Shown: piece by piece, positions 18,201 to 25,814 of the stretch
How positions within the stretch are numbered: position 1 is the stretch's first letter
How the letters are laid out: every line of letters begins with the position of its first letter
Source: UBA4636 sp963650915
Lineage (GTDB): Bacteria > Bacillota > Clostridia > Christensenellales > Borkfalkiaceae
DNA length: 64,000 nucleotides
NCBI GenBank assembly: GCA_963650915.1
Contig: CAVJMJ010000006.1
Coordinates: 1-64,000, forward strand
Reading direction: 5' to 3'
Notes under the pieces: model-generated
What the model was told of the DNA's origin: nothing
Seen by the model: only the letters and a program-made list of their open reading frames with translations
The model's database searches: none
Position numbers and translations under genes: made by a program

Positions 18201-19632
18201 CGCCGCTGTATACGAATTTGAGAGAAGTGTTTACGTCGGTAGTCCCCGTAAGGTAGAAAAGATCTTGATAATTTTCTTGACTCTTTAAATCCGTCGGTAA
18301 ATGTACGGGTTCTGAAAACCTTACCGAAAGCCTTAGTGTTTTGTTATCGGTAGTAGTTAAATCGCTTAACGACGTTTTAAGAATTTGCGGAGAAGTCGTA
18401 TCGTACAATTCGCTGTCTACACGCAAATATTCGAAATTCATTTTCCAAGTGGAATCGCGTTTTATTTGAAGATTTAAATTTTCGGAATTGCTTTTGTAAA
18501 TTTTACCCGTTATCGACGGGAAATTGTAGTTTTTATGGGTATAATAGCAATATGCGTGGGAATACATCGGGTCGTCGGTGTTTATTACCGTGTAACCGGT
18601 ATTGTTATTTACCCACCATTTGGCTTTCTCCGTCAAATAATATCTGTAATCGCTGTTGTTGTTGGAGTATCCCGTGTCGCCGAACAATATCGGGGCGCCG
18701 TCGCTTTTCGGATCGTAATATTCGGAATAAAAAATCGTTTGTCCGCCATCTCCCATAAGATGAAGGGTGGCAGGGGTGTTTATAGTGCACCAACCGCTTT
18801 CGGATATTATAGCCGAACCGCCGTAGTAAATATCCGCCCAGCCCGTTTTACGATATTTTAAAAGATAAGCGTACGGGATAAAGGGCTTGAAAGAAGGATT
18901 ATACTCGTAATTACTGTCGTTATCCACCGAAACGCAAGTCTTGGAAGACGGCGTTTGGTAAAAAATCCCGTTTCTGTCAAACCAAGCGGAAGAAAAACTC
19001 TTTCCGTACAGGTAATCGGAAAAATACACTCCTTTTTTGCCCGATTTTTCGGAATATTCGTACTCGTAATCGTATTGGGTCTGAACTCTTGCGTTAAGAC
19101 TCGTCGAGCCTTGCTCCTTTTTACCGTATTCGTTGGACACTACGTAGTCGCAACCGCTGTCGGTTTTTATGTCACAAATAAGAATTTCGAAAATTCTCGT
19201 CAAACCGTAAGCTTGGGAAGACCCGCTTAAAATAAGATTGGGTGCCCCCGTTTGATTTGTCTGCACGGTAAAAGACCGAGTAACCTTTTCGGTCGAAGAA
19301 GCGGACATAACGAGGTGGATATCCTTTGACTGCGCGACATAGTCGGATTCTTCCGCAATAGCACTTTTATCCCGCGTTTTTACGGTTAAAGTCACGCCGT
19401 CGCCGGGTTTGTCGATTATTACGTCGACGGTTACCTTTCCCGATTCGTCCGGTATAAGATTACCTTCGTCGTCCTTTTTCATATCCGAGGACGGAACGAA
19501 GTATATATACATTTTACCGTCGCCGTCGGCAACCGCCGTATTTATCGATATCACGCCCCCCGAAAATTCGGAAAAGCACAAAACTAACGTCAGTAGGCAC
19601 GCGACGACCGTTTTTGAAAGAATCTTTTTCAT
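12202..19632 (-). CDS. Giant membrane-anchored surface protein with Ig-like repeats
   Basis: A 2476-residue protein. The N-terminus is a signal peptide (MKKILSKTVVACLLTLVL, probable cleavage after INTAVA). The C-terminus is one membrane helix (STLIIILIVAVVVGLFAGLL) followed by a basic RKRSRIE tail. There is no LPXTG motif, so it should be held by the membrane helix. Between them are many repeats of beta-rich, Ig-like modules with recurrent patterns such as KYxFYVEDxxGN, YxITATDKIGN and YxVVVVNEAG. The middle section resembles the DTTSPQI...SEPV type of bacterial Ig-like domain. It lies between the coupling ATPase and the pilin gene of the same operon. By analogy with large adhesins of Gram-positive conjugation loci, it may make contact with target cells; that role is inference. 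Confidence 0.85.
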   Translation of the reverse strand: MKKILSKTVVACLLTLVLCFSEFSGGVISINTAVADGDGKMYIYFVPSSDMKKDDEGNLIPDESGKVTVDVIIDKPGDGVTLTVKTRDKSAIAEESDYVAQSKDIHLVMSASSTEKVTRSFTVQTNQTGAPNLILSGSSQAYGLTRIFEILICDIKTDSGCDYVVSNEYGKKEQGSTSLNARVQTQYDYEYEYSEKSGKKGVYFSDYLYGKSFSSAWFDRNGIFYQTPSSKTCVSVDNDSNYEYNPSFKPFIPYAYLLKYRKTGWADIYYGGSAIISESGWCTINTPATLHLMGDGGQTIFYSEYYDPKSDGAPILFGDTGYSNNNSDYRYYLTEKAKWWVNNNTGYTVINTDDPMYSHAYCYYTHKNYNFPSITGKIYKSNSENLNLQIKRDSTWKMNFEYLRVDSELYDTTSPQILKTSLSDLTTTDNKTLRLSVRFSEPVHLPTDLKSQENYQDLFYLTGTTDVNTSLKFVYSGGEGSDTLYFDCNLNDYTGSEGTFGYNSQIKSITFKASSAFSDACKNISDYAYNFSLKNNYVQLSSFEGNEFSVNIDMRKPDITTRILSDITSVAQKHIVYIGTDNMSAEGSKLYYTWVKTTDTESFDVYSESSYSNCETVTPTALTVTGEKLDGEYSLYYMAVSSYGLKTVGHTGAFKFDNTPVEISASLSNPAALLSEREVSLTLKGKAEDLKEILMEYRLKGETEKKTKVIYSADSVVNTVTLTYNEKADETTGKFTINGETTFGMEANQTKTFYLSFTTYDKANNVYEYDFDEPCLFDTSPRCTVNLTVSGTPYTVYDKVNVENTTINGSEESYKNSYFADNSGSKFSLTFSLDDNTTIELASLYKGDDLVTDTADKYFKCYYSDADKKTYVMEYSSDEGGYFSIQMKSFDKKSEIYSFYICGSEDKTDGYNITATDKLIVNKVWQAGDVSYYWMSENEIKKENYNSTKLRLAFSSDDKACLYYEFMEKQDLSLLHVDARIAQDLNSGVGENYRKATGEDKAVDGQTWIRYKSASWDQSNQTQNWNYYFYSNSYETEIDLSKLSDNLKSAIKKVALTITNKGGYVYLAEDDLLNAKKIPVLDSSRIKPNAESVKVTKTGNSFKTALYFNGDSGIYSPTYKTKDAEYPFAVQQLTVGEYTSFYFKKHDGNNYEKADVSGNFYLKDAINGTGIYDIIERDANGIREYSVYIDNDSPEISVSYDNNKGKQTLTIGKADAERNSSLNVKSFELLSVTDTDEYAYIALFNSGEVLKGVYFASDLSNASKSVSLDQGKYIIKVYDRSGNGFSFNLRISTESLADSCSVKNEPNNYIQFICTYSKDDIYRFEVYLDGVLLTDSVDSLASGKITFRDGGKYRFYVEDLFGNVYDVCNESTTLIRELPKVTWYYEKNDEWVKVADGVSETVGFLATKLGASSYSITTNGKVRFSFSEDYEYEFTLGSGTAKTVGSYTYVTIEGDNWQVKIYYREYPDLFVDYIGKSDSTAPTISLVTNRVKYSYADEDEEFVKKYLNGEGVKAGDRINFTDVSFIQTDVVTETVKDGELVTGSLVTLQISDSSGIYKWSYTYNGAVTEVTGGFTDKMVFGKEGSYVITATDKIGNTSTYSFDIGRTEFTELGVDDVYGIEKNYGNKNVVAKLYGAGEFVFIVNGEYYKLTTDGTNIKRTVLEVVENVETVDGVKKVTLSAEEKVTLNKELTKTPIVVGGGDDYSYYIKAFLSDGVVYLEVVLKEREETVKHTIDVKFSVRSTETVESKYTETELSDELSYLEYTIGDKKGTLDKTLYANDKVTLNITDEGNWYRFYYSKTDDFDSVGYTVCIGESECTEDGVYKIVVYNKYGNSSTVKIVYHVGISVEGTVVYLDGEKIAYSANYDEEFYSNCYVSLKVADTIGCSVKKNDEAYALEPDSQSPDGEKIFTVKGNGKFEFTFTDDFGNVETKTVFISDKAVEYSDEWLDGFNDKALRKSEGYTNTKVNFVKSKLLSDGIKSIIVTLPNGKTSSIYDDVSEEKLAFNEEFLIGNGGDGEYEIIFRDIYGNKTAKTVNYRSSSPLIVTRLTRSMDKQEYAVDEKVVENGVWCNKTITLSYDSSEASKTMFKVNSEERNLPFQLNFPSESNSGKYVYTVEYLDEYGFSYKFDCVLYRTTIKVEPYEMQVNEGITKDPVAVTFDDGYTATVSVNGEALGDYVSGTKYLQDGSYIISVKDVAGNLTNYSVKRDSVADFCFYVGTTEQKLFSGELVNEVVSFAPLNGDAVSYYTVYKDGREVEGYDSFSFTESGKWEILLKDEAGNKDYFCFYLVTHALSKFEYTTPEGFKITEVYYNSGGGKVDWTEAVEDKTDRSYLNFEEAGEYEVVMTSSLTGKTSEFSLVIDTSVPKIALSGVEDGGVTRENVKIGGLKEGDTVYIYKDGVLNGEIKVTTSSDVQEIQEKGNYKVVVVNEAGGTSQVEFTRVYTANVATSTLIIILIVAVVVGLFAGLLFRKRSRIE

Positions 19633-19641
19633 TTTGCCTCT

Positions 19642-22032
19642 TTAAAACAACCCCTCTAATTTCGATAAAATATCATCGTCGTTTATATCGGGATGTTCCT
19701 CTTTGAATTTTTTCAATTGCTCTAATATGCGTCTGTTCCTTTCGGCGTCGAAAAATTCCTCGTCGGAAACGGCTTGTTCTTTGCCGTCTTTAGAGGTACC
19801 GCCGCCCTCTCCGTCGTCTTTATGCGACAAAAGAGTAGCGTCCGCACTCAACGCGGAATCGCCTTCGGCTCCGTCGAGAACTATTGAATTTCTTTTTTCA
19901 ATGTCGTAATATACGGCGTTTTCGTCAAAATATCTTTCGTTTAAAAATTCGGTGTCCATCACGCCTTTTTTGTAAAGCGGAACTTTAAAACTCGGCGTAA
20001 AGTAACTTTTGAAGGGATAATTTCCGAAAGTTACTATTATCGAATGACCTATATCCGAGCCGTGATTAAGCCTTTGTAATTCGGACGGATAAATAAGCGG
20101 TCTTACCTGGGTTTGGGTGGAAACGTTTACCGCTTTGTCAAGGTCGGTACCGCTCGTAGACCTCGTAACTACCGTTACGTTACCGCATAGTTCGGAAAAC
20201 TCTTTACACGTTCCCATATCGTTGGAACCTATAAACATTTTTATACCGCAGTTGCCCTTGATGATATCTGCCACTCTGTCGCCGTAAACGTTGTTTAGTT
20301 GCGAGTACGACTGAACTATCATGTTAAACCAGATTTTACGGCTTCTGCCGACGGTAATCATCTTGTCGAAGTTTTCGATCTTGGGCATATTGCCGAATTC
20401 GTCGAGAATGTAATAAACGTTTCTCGGTAAAGTCAAATCGGGGTTCGAGGAAGCCACTTTTATAAGTTGCTTGTATAGGTTAAGAACGAAAATGCCCGCC
20501 AAATTATGCCTCGTCGTCTTTTCGTCGGGAATTTTCAAAAACAGTGCCGTCGGTCTTGACGCAAGATCTTCGGGAACGAAATCGGAAGAAGAAGTCAACC
20601 CGCAAATGCCGGCGTCGTTGAACAAAGTCAATTTTTCGTAAACGACGGACATATAGGAAGCCCTCGTCGTTTCGGCGGCGTCGCAAACCTGTTTTGAAAG
20701 GGAAAAGGCTTTAGACAAAGGATCTCTGCCGGCAAAATATCTTCTTAATTGCAAATAGTCCTCGGTGGAATTTTGCAAAATCTTCGTTAGGTTGAAGAAG
20801 TTGTATTTTTCCTTCGTCATGCCGAGGTTGTCCTCTTCGCTGTCCTCGAGCATGGCAAGAAGGGTTGCCAAAACTATACTTCTCGCACCCTTTTCCCACA
20901 TAGGATCTCTTTCGTTTTCAATGGGAATCAAAACGGACACGAGGTCGTTAAGATCTTCGTAAACCTCGTCGTACATTTTTCTCTTGTAAACCTTTATGGC
21001 GTTGACAAGATCCGTGTATTCCGAATAACCGCGCCCGTCGAATTCGTACCAACAGTCTTTGCCCTCGAAAGATTCTTTTTTGCTTCCTAACGGCATGTCT
21101 TCGGGAAGAGCATCCCTACGTATGTAGGCGTTTTTATGCGCCGACGCGAACTTTTGGTAATTATCCCATATGGCATCCAAAGGGTTCCATCGATAGGACG
21201 AATAAGTATCCCTTAAATCTATGACTTTAACGTCGTATCCCCTATCCTTCAAATAGGCGGAATGTAACGAAAACAACTCGCCTTTCGGGTCTGTCATGAC
21301 CATGGACGAACCTGCCTTCGTCGATGCGAGAATTTGAATCATCGGGCTTACGAAAGTGGTGGTTTTACCCGAACCCGTGGCACCGATTATAATCGAATGG
21401 CAGGGCGAATTGAATAAAACGGTTTCGTCATTTCCCTTTTTGTTAAGTTCTGCCATTACGGGAACGCCGTCTTTTTCGACTTCTCCGAGTTTAGTGTACT
21501 GATAACTTTTGAAATTCTTCTTTTTTTCTTCGGAATTCATCCATCTCGAATTTTCGAGGTTTGCTTCTATACTCTTAATTTTGCCCTTTCCGATAAGCCC
21601 CGTGGTTCTTGCAAAGCGCAAAAGTTCACGGTCGAAAATTCCGCAATAAAAAGCAACGAATCCTATAAAGAAACCGAGGGTTAACCCGTAAAACAGGAAA
21701 TCTACATCCATTACCGCTTTAAGGCTTTCCACCCAAGCGATACCGTCCATTCTCCAATTGCTTTCTATAAGAGCGTAAACGATAAACGCCAACGAGGAAG
21801 CCGAAATAAGAGCGACGGATAAAAAGAATAACCATTCCTGCGCCTTGCCCGTACAGAATTTGTTGGAAAACAGTACGTTCGCAAACAACATCAAATATAC
21901 GAATATGAAAATTTCATACTTTACGTATTCCGAAAAAACGAGCGACGTACGCAATATAAACAATACGACGGCGTTTGAAATTATTAAATTTATTAAGACT
22001 ATCAAGCCGATTGCGCCTAATTTTTTCTTCAT
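19642..22032 (-). CDS. VirD4/TraG-type coupling ATPase
   Basis: A 796-residue type IV coupling protein, which brings substrates to the secretion channel. It has N-terminal membrane segments (about residues 5-140, four helices), then the nucleotide-binding region. Walker A is IIGATGSGKTTTF (about residue 217) and Walker B is VYYILDEFGNMP (about residue 539). A TraG-like GNCGIKMFIGSND segment is also present. The C-terminal 90 residues are acidic and low-complexity, ending in a helical stretch. It ends ten bases before the giant surface protein gene starts, so both are co-transcribed. It normally works with a relaxase, and none is encoded here. Confidence 0.95.
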   Translation of the reverse strand: MKKKLGAIGLIVLINLIISNAVVLFILRTSLVFSEYVKYEIFIFVYLMLFANVLFSNKFCTGKAQEWLFFLSVALISASSLAFIVYALIESNWRMDGIAWVESLKAVMDVDFLFYGLTLGFFIGFVAFYCGIFDRELLRFARTTGLIGKGKIKSIEANLENSRWMNSEEKKKNFKSYQYTKLGEVEKDGVPVMAELNKKGNDETVLFNSPCHSIIIGATGSGKTTTFVSPMIQILASTKAGSSMVMTDPKGELFSLHSAYLKDRGYDVKVIDLRDTYSSYRWNPLDAIWDNYQKFASAHKNAYIRRDALPEDMPLGSKKESFEGKDCWYEFDGRGYSEYTDLVNAIKVYKRKMYDEVYEDLNDLVSVLIPIENERDPMWEKGARSIVLATLLAMLEDSEEDNLGMTKEKYNFFNLTKILQNSTEDYLQLRRYFAGRDPLSKAFSLSKQVCDAAETTRASYMSVVYEKLTLFNDAGICGLTSSSDFVPEDLASRPTALFLKIPDEKTTRHNLAGIFVLNLYKQLIKVASSNPDLTLPRNVYYILDEFGNMPKIENFDKMITVGRSRKIWFNMIVQSYSQLNNVYGDRVADIIKGNCGIKMFIGSNDMGTCKEFSELCGNVTVVTRSTSGTDLDKAVNVSTQTQVRPLIYPSELQRLNHGSDIGHSIIVTFGNYPFKSYFTPSFKVPLYKKGVMDTEFLNERYFDENAVYYDIEKRNSIVLDGAEGDSALSADATLLSHKDDGEGGGTSKDGKEQAVSDEEFFDAERNRRILEQLKKFKEEHPDINDDDILSKLEGLF

Positions 22033-22120
22033 GCTCGTCCACCTAAACGATTTTTTGTCCTGACTTTGTAATTTTTGATTTAGCCGACTTTGTTTTTCTT
22101 TAGTTATTCTGTCGCTTTGG

Positions 22121-23872
22121 TTATGCTATCTCGGTTACGTAAAAAGTAAAGGTCTTGGGCGACAGATAGTTGTAATTTTGATTGTTTTGCCCGACGAAGA
22201 CGACGACGACTTTGTATTCGCCGTTGCTCGTTACCGCCTTTAAAGGCTTTCCGTCACCGTCCGCCAAGTAATTATGGGTAGTGTCTTTTTGATTACCTTC
22301 TTCGTCTAACCCTTCGGTAACGTAAACGGGAACGCCATTTTCGTCAAAAACGGGTGTAACGTCGATACCGTAGTAGTATAGTTCTGCTTTAAGCGGGTTG
22401 TTATTTACGTCAGACGGAATATTCTTTACGTTTACGCTTACCGAGCCGTCTTCATTGACGACCTTTTCGACCGTCACGTTCGAAAGATCGTAATCTATCT
22501 TGTTGATGGTCAAAATGGCGGTAAGGTTGGGGATTTTGTAATTATCGTTTTCGTATTCGAGAACCAAGGTATATTTGTATACGCCGTAATCGGTAACCTC
22601 TTCTGCTAAAGAGTATTCGTCATCGTCTTTGTAAAGAATCTTCCCGTTTTTTTCGTAGTAACCGCCGTAAACGGAGACACCTTTCGGCAAACCTTCCTCT
22701 CCGCCTTTGATGCTCAAACTGTGAGGCTTGCCGTCGTAAGAGATTTCTTGACTTTCGAGTGTTATACCGCTCGTATCGTATTCCGCGGAAACGATTTCGA
22801 GGGTTGCCTCTTTTGACGGAATATCTTCGTCGGCGTAGTTGGGATCGTAAGAACGGAATTTTGCGGTAAAAAGGTATTTTCCCGCATCGACGAACGACGT
22901 ACCTTCTATAGGCTTGCTATCCGAACCCGACGTAGACGCTTTTTTTACGCTGTACTCGGCGTACAAGCCGTTAGGAACGTTTTCCGCCGTTATCGTATGT
23001 TCTTTCGTGTCGTACGTTACGATTGCGTCGCTAAAAGTAATGCCCTTTGCGTCGTATTTTTTCTTGTTTATTACCATGGTTGCGGTCTTACTCGTTATCG
23101 GCAAATAATAGTTGTCGTTATTCGACGTGAATTGTGCGGTAACCGTGTAAGTGCCGGCGTTGATTTTTTTATTGTTGTCATTCGGATAGGTAACGCTTAC
23201 ACCCTCGGGAAGATCGCCCGAAATTTCCGCCGAATGCACGTTGCCGTCGTAATCGAATTGACAATCTTTGAACTCGACGCCGTCCATGTCGTATTCAGCC
23301 TTTTCGATAACGACTTTTGCCGTCAGTCGCTCGGTAACGTAATTCCTTCTCGAAACTATAGCCGTAACGGTGTACTCACCCGCCTTTATAAAGCGGTTGC
23401 CGTTTGCGTAGTAGATTTCGGTGCCTTCGGGGTAGTTTTTAAAAACTTCCGCCGTTATATATTGACCGCTGTAAGTCGCGGTTATTACGTTTTGACCGTC
23501 GGTTGTCACGGCGTCTTTGAATTTTAAATCGGAAAACTCGTATAGGCAAACCTTTAAACCGAACTCACACGATTTATTTAAGTAATTTATCGTCAAAGTC
23601 TGCTCTCCCGCACAAAAAAACTTGAGGTTGTCTTCATCGGAAAGCATGGTTTTATCGAGAGGAACGCTGTCGACTCTGCCCGAATTATAAGTTACTTGTA
23701 CGGTATAATCTTCGTAATCGAAATTACCGACCGAAATCTCGGACTTACCGCTTACCGAAATCGACGAAACTTCATCGTAAGAACAAGCCGTCGTTAACGT
23801 TATCAACGGGCAAATCAGACACACAAATGCCAATAATATTAAGTTTTTCAAAAAAATCTTTCTTGTTTCCAT
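22121..23872 (-). CDS. Lipoprotein with MBG/YDG-type repeats, first gene of the island
   Basis: A 583-residue protein. Residues 1-30 are a lipoprotein signal with lipobox LTTAC. The mature part has an N-terminal beta domain and then about four repeats of 85-95 residues with the pattern YDxxGxxFxDxxxxYDGxxHS...LPxGVSVxY...NAGxYTVTAxF, which is the MBG (mucin-binding/YDG) module type. It is probably displayed on the outer surface. The gap to the coupling ATPase is 88 bp and it leads the operon. No clear Shine-Dalgarno precedes the ATG. Binding to carbohydrate or to other cells is inferred from the module type. Confidence 0.85.
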   Translation of the reverse strand: METRKIFLKNLILLAFVCLICPLITLTTACSYDEVSSISVSGKSEISVGNFDYEDYTVQVTYNSGRVDSVPLDKTMLSDEDNLKFFCAGEQTLTINYLNKSCEFGLKVCLYEFSDLKFKDAVTTDGQNVITATYSGQYITAEVFKNYPEGTEIYYANGNRFIKAGEYTVTAIVSRRNYVTERLTAKVVIEKAEYDMDGVEFKDCQFDYDGNVHSAEISGDLPEGVSVTYPNDNNKKINAGTYTVTAQFTSNNDNYYLPITSKTATMVINKKKYDAKGITFSDAIVTYDTKEHTITAENVPNGLYAEYSVKKASTSGSDSKPIEGTSFVDAGKYLFTAKFRSYDPNYADEDIPSKEATLEIVSAEYDTSGITLESQEISYDGKPHSLSIKGGEEGLPKGVSVYGGYYEKNGKILYKDDDEYSLAEEVTDYGVYKYTLVLEYENDNYKIPNLTAILTINKIDYDLSNVTVEKVVNEDGSVSVNVKNIPSDVNNNPLKAELYYYGIDVTPVFDENGVPVYVTEGLDEEGNQKDTTHNYLADGDGKPLKAVTSNGEYKVVVVFVGQNNQNYNYLSPKTFTFYVTEIA

Positions 23873-24330
23873 ATGTTCTTTCGGCGTCTTTCGGCGCGGT
23901 TTTTGGTTTTTGGTTTGTTTTTTTAGACTTTGCGCGGTTTGTGGGGGGGGCGAGCGTTAAACGGACGTTTTCATAGCCCCGTTTGAAACCGAATTTGCGA
24001 CACCGGCTACGCCGGTGATTTTTTTTATGATAATATAATGCCATAATTGTCGAATTATAGCAATCGTTTTTTATGCATAACCGCAAATTTCCAATAAATT
24101 ACACCCTATTTTTTTATAAAATCCTTTGATTTTTGCCGAAAATTTCCTCTATTTACTCTGTTTTGGACTAATATCCCCTCTATTTTGCTCGGTTTCGAAC
24201 TAATTTTTTCTCCTTTTGCATGGTATTTGCATGGTATTAGACTAATATTTCATCCACTTGCATGGTTTTCTCGCAATACTTCCTTCGTTTACTTGCAGGT
24301 TTGCGGATATCTCATATTTTCGCCTTTTAA
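23873..24330. other. Non-coding upstream region of the island with a plus-strand hairpin and imperfect repeats
   Basis: No gene is seen. A G-run lies near 23943. At 24001-24017 a perfect CACCGGC/GCCGGTG hairpin is followed by T8, a plus-strand terminator shape. From 24160 to 24280 there are imperfect repeats of ACTAATAT and TTGCATGGT. A promoter for the island should lie here on the minus strand, but no convincing -35/-10 pair was found. Confidence 0.6.
24001..24028 (+). terminator. Hairpin with T-run on the plus strand
   Basis: The stem CACCGGC-TAC-GCCGGTG is perfect and is followed by AT8. No plus-strand gene lies upstream, so it could instead protect the island from outside transcription or be a remnant. 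Confidence 0.55.
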
Positions 24331-24391
24331 AAATAACGTCGGATAATTTGCAAAATAACATAGGTTAATTTGCAAAATAACGACGGTTAAC
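24330..24391. repeat. 22-bp tandem repeat beside a dispersed element
   Basis: Units start at 24330, 24352 and 24374 with AAAATAAC and end in AATTTGC. The array ends six bases before a copy of the dispersed palindromic element. Confidence 0.85.
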
Positions 24392-24396
24392 AACAA

Positions 24397-24422
24397 AAAG
24401 TCCGCCTATAAGCCCGTTATCG
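24397..24422 (+). repeat. Dispersed palindromic element
   Basis: AAAGTCCGCCTATAAGCCCG plus TTATCG, the form used here as consensus. It lies outside the right flank of the island. Confidence 0.85.
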
Positions 24423-24432
24423 TCACTTTTTT

Positions 24433-24676
24433 GTCATGTCGAACGTGGCCGTAAGGCGTAGTCGAAACATCTAAGCGTCAGCCGCATCTATATAATATGC
24501 GTATCCTTGTTAGCGAAAGGCTTCACCTGGTAGGGGTGCATAGGCGTTAATCAAACAGCACAGTGTGCTGTTTGTAGCCGAAGCCCGAAGGTCGTAAGAC
24601 CGAGGCGGGAGGTGGCAGTCGTAGAGACGGATGAGGTTTGACAGTTTATATAACTGTAAAGTTTATAAACACCTTA
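24433..24676. repeat. Composite dispersed repeat, right flank (inverted copy)
   Basis: The reverse complement matches the left flank at about 83-290. The core contains the palindrome CAGCACAGTGTGCTG and GGCTTCACCTGGTAGGGGTG. A second module reading GTCATGTCGAAC...GTAGTCGAAACATC matches 83-115. It also contains GACGGATGAGGTTTG, typical of abundant intergenic repeats in gut Clostridia (recalled). Confidence 0.8.
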
Positions 24677-24686
24677 GTAGCAACAA

Positions 24687-24713
24687 AAAGTAGGGCTATA
24701 AGCCCGTTAAACG
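24687..24713 (+). repeat. Dispersed palindromic element
   Basis: AAAGTAGGGCTATAAGCCCG then TTAAACG. The GGGCTATAAGCCC part is itself a perfect palindrome. Confidence 0.8.
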
Positions 24714-24719
24714 CTTATT

Positions 24720-25440
24720 TTGAAATTTTAAATAAAGTGTGCAAGCTCTTTTTCTAACTTATTGACTTTATTTTATAATCTCTTTTTCTGACTTATCAAC
24801 TATATTTTATAATCTCATTCGGCGATCTGCAGATAATTTTACATACGAAAAAAGACGAGGTTGCCCTCGCCTTCTTTCTTCATTTGTGTCTCAATTATTC
24901 TTCTTTTGTAGTTCTATATTTTTATCTTTCGTGATTACCAATTTTGTCTTTTGTGATTCGCTTTTACACCTCATCATCTGTGCTTCTATTTTATCTTCGT
25001 CTTTTGTGGTTCGGCTTTTACGCTTTGTCTTTCGTGCTTCTCAATTGTTCTTTCGTTTCGTTTATATAGTGTGAAAAAAAGTTTTTCAAAATTAATTCAA
25101 AATTAAATAAGCTAGCAAACTAATTTACTAAATCACTTAGCTAAATTATTTCCAATTTAACCAATCGAACAATTACATAAACCGCTTAGTTCAACTAAAC
25201 TTATAATAAACCGATTGAGCAAACTACCCGAGTCAATCAAACTTAACCTACCAACTAATTTACATAAATCATTCAATTACTGACTTAATATAAATCAATT
25301 TGCGTTAGTTTATAAATTAAAACCACTCAATCCAATCAAATTTAACTTGACCGACAATTCAATTTACAACTATATGTTATCATTTTATTATAAATAAAGC
25401 AAGCAATTTTCAACACATTTCGTCAAAATGTCTGATTTTT
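24720..25440. other. Gene-poor, low-complexity AT-rich region
   Basis: From 24740 to 24820 a unit of about 33 bp with ACTT...ATTTTATAATCTC is repeated. From 24870 to 25075 the minus strand is rich in CACAAAAGACAAA-like repeats. From 25080 to 25440 the sequence is AT-rich with degenerate repeats of AACCGATTGA and AACTAATTTAC. No credible gene is seen. Confidence 0.6.
24848..24869 (-). terminator. Probable intrinsic terminator, minus strand
   Basis: On the minus strand CGAGG-GCAA-CCTCG is followed by TCTTTTTTC. The transcript it would end is not identified. Confidence 0.5.
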
Positions 25441-25443
25441 TAA

Positions 25444-25590
25444 TTACATGGTATTATATTTACTCTCCAAAATATACTTATTCCACGGCGGTTTCCCTAT
25501 TTCTTTACATTCTACCTTTTCAGGCAATAACTTACCCATCCGGCGTTGATTTACCACTATCAAACACAGTTTCGCATCGTTGGCAGTAAC
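25444..25590 (-). pseudogene. Possible gene remnant downstream of tRNA-Ser
   Basis: A 48-codon open stretch with no start at its upstream end, entering as VTANDAKLCLIVVNQRRMGK and ending KYILESKYNTM. Its base composition is richer in GC than the AT-rich DNA around it. A second frame holds a short zinc-knuckle-like YCQRC sequence. It may be the decayed end of a protein gene. The family is unknown and chance is possible. Confidence 0.3.
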
Positions 25591-25631
25591 TTATTTTATT
25601 CATCTATCAATTTGAACCCGTATTTTGAGCA

Positions 25632-25669
25632 TAAAAAATGAACCCGAACTTTAACCTTTTTACGGGTTC
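25632..25669 (-). terminator. Terminator of tRNA-Ser
   Basis: On the minus strand GAACCC pairs with GGGTTC across an 18-base loop and is followed by ATTTTTT, 15 bases after the tRNA 3' end. Confidence 0.7.
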
Positions 25670-25683
25670 AGTTGGGTTCATCT

Positions 25684-25772
25684 TGGCGGAGGCAGAGGGA
25701 TTCGAACCCCCGTGGGCGTGAACCCAAACGGTTTTCAAGACCGCCTCGTTGTGACCGCTTCGATATGCCTCC
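25684..25772 (-). tRNA. tRNA-Ser (anticodon UGA)
   Basis: Read on the minus strand it starts GGAGGCA and ends TGCCTCCGCCA, so the acceptor stem pairs and CCA is encoded. The anticodon loop is CTTGAAA (anticodon TGA). A long variable arm and the T-loop GGTTCGAATCC identify a class II tRNA. Length is 89 bases. Confidence 0.95.
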
Positions 25773-25814
25773 GTATTTAATGACATATGTAATATATCTT
25801 TTATGTTTAATTGT

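Noticed and set aside
842..23872. Complete integrative conjugative element
   Set aside because: No relaxase, integrase, excisionase, or hydrolase is recognisable in the block or its flanks.
23772..24086. 104-codon minus-strand frame
   Set aside because: Out of frame over the signal peptide of the MBG lipoprotein; basic, low-complexity sequence.
24886..25074. 62-codon plus-strand frame
   Set aside because: Made of low-complexity repeats; no ribosome site.
25684..25772. tRNA-Ser as attachment site of the island
   Set aside because: No second copy of the tRNA 3' end was found near 1-840, and there is no integrase.
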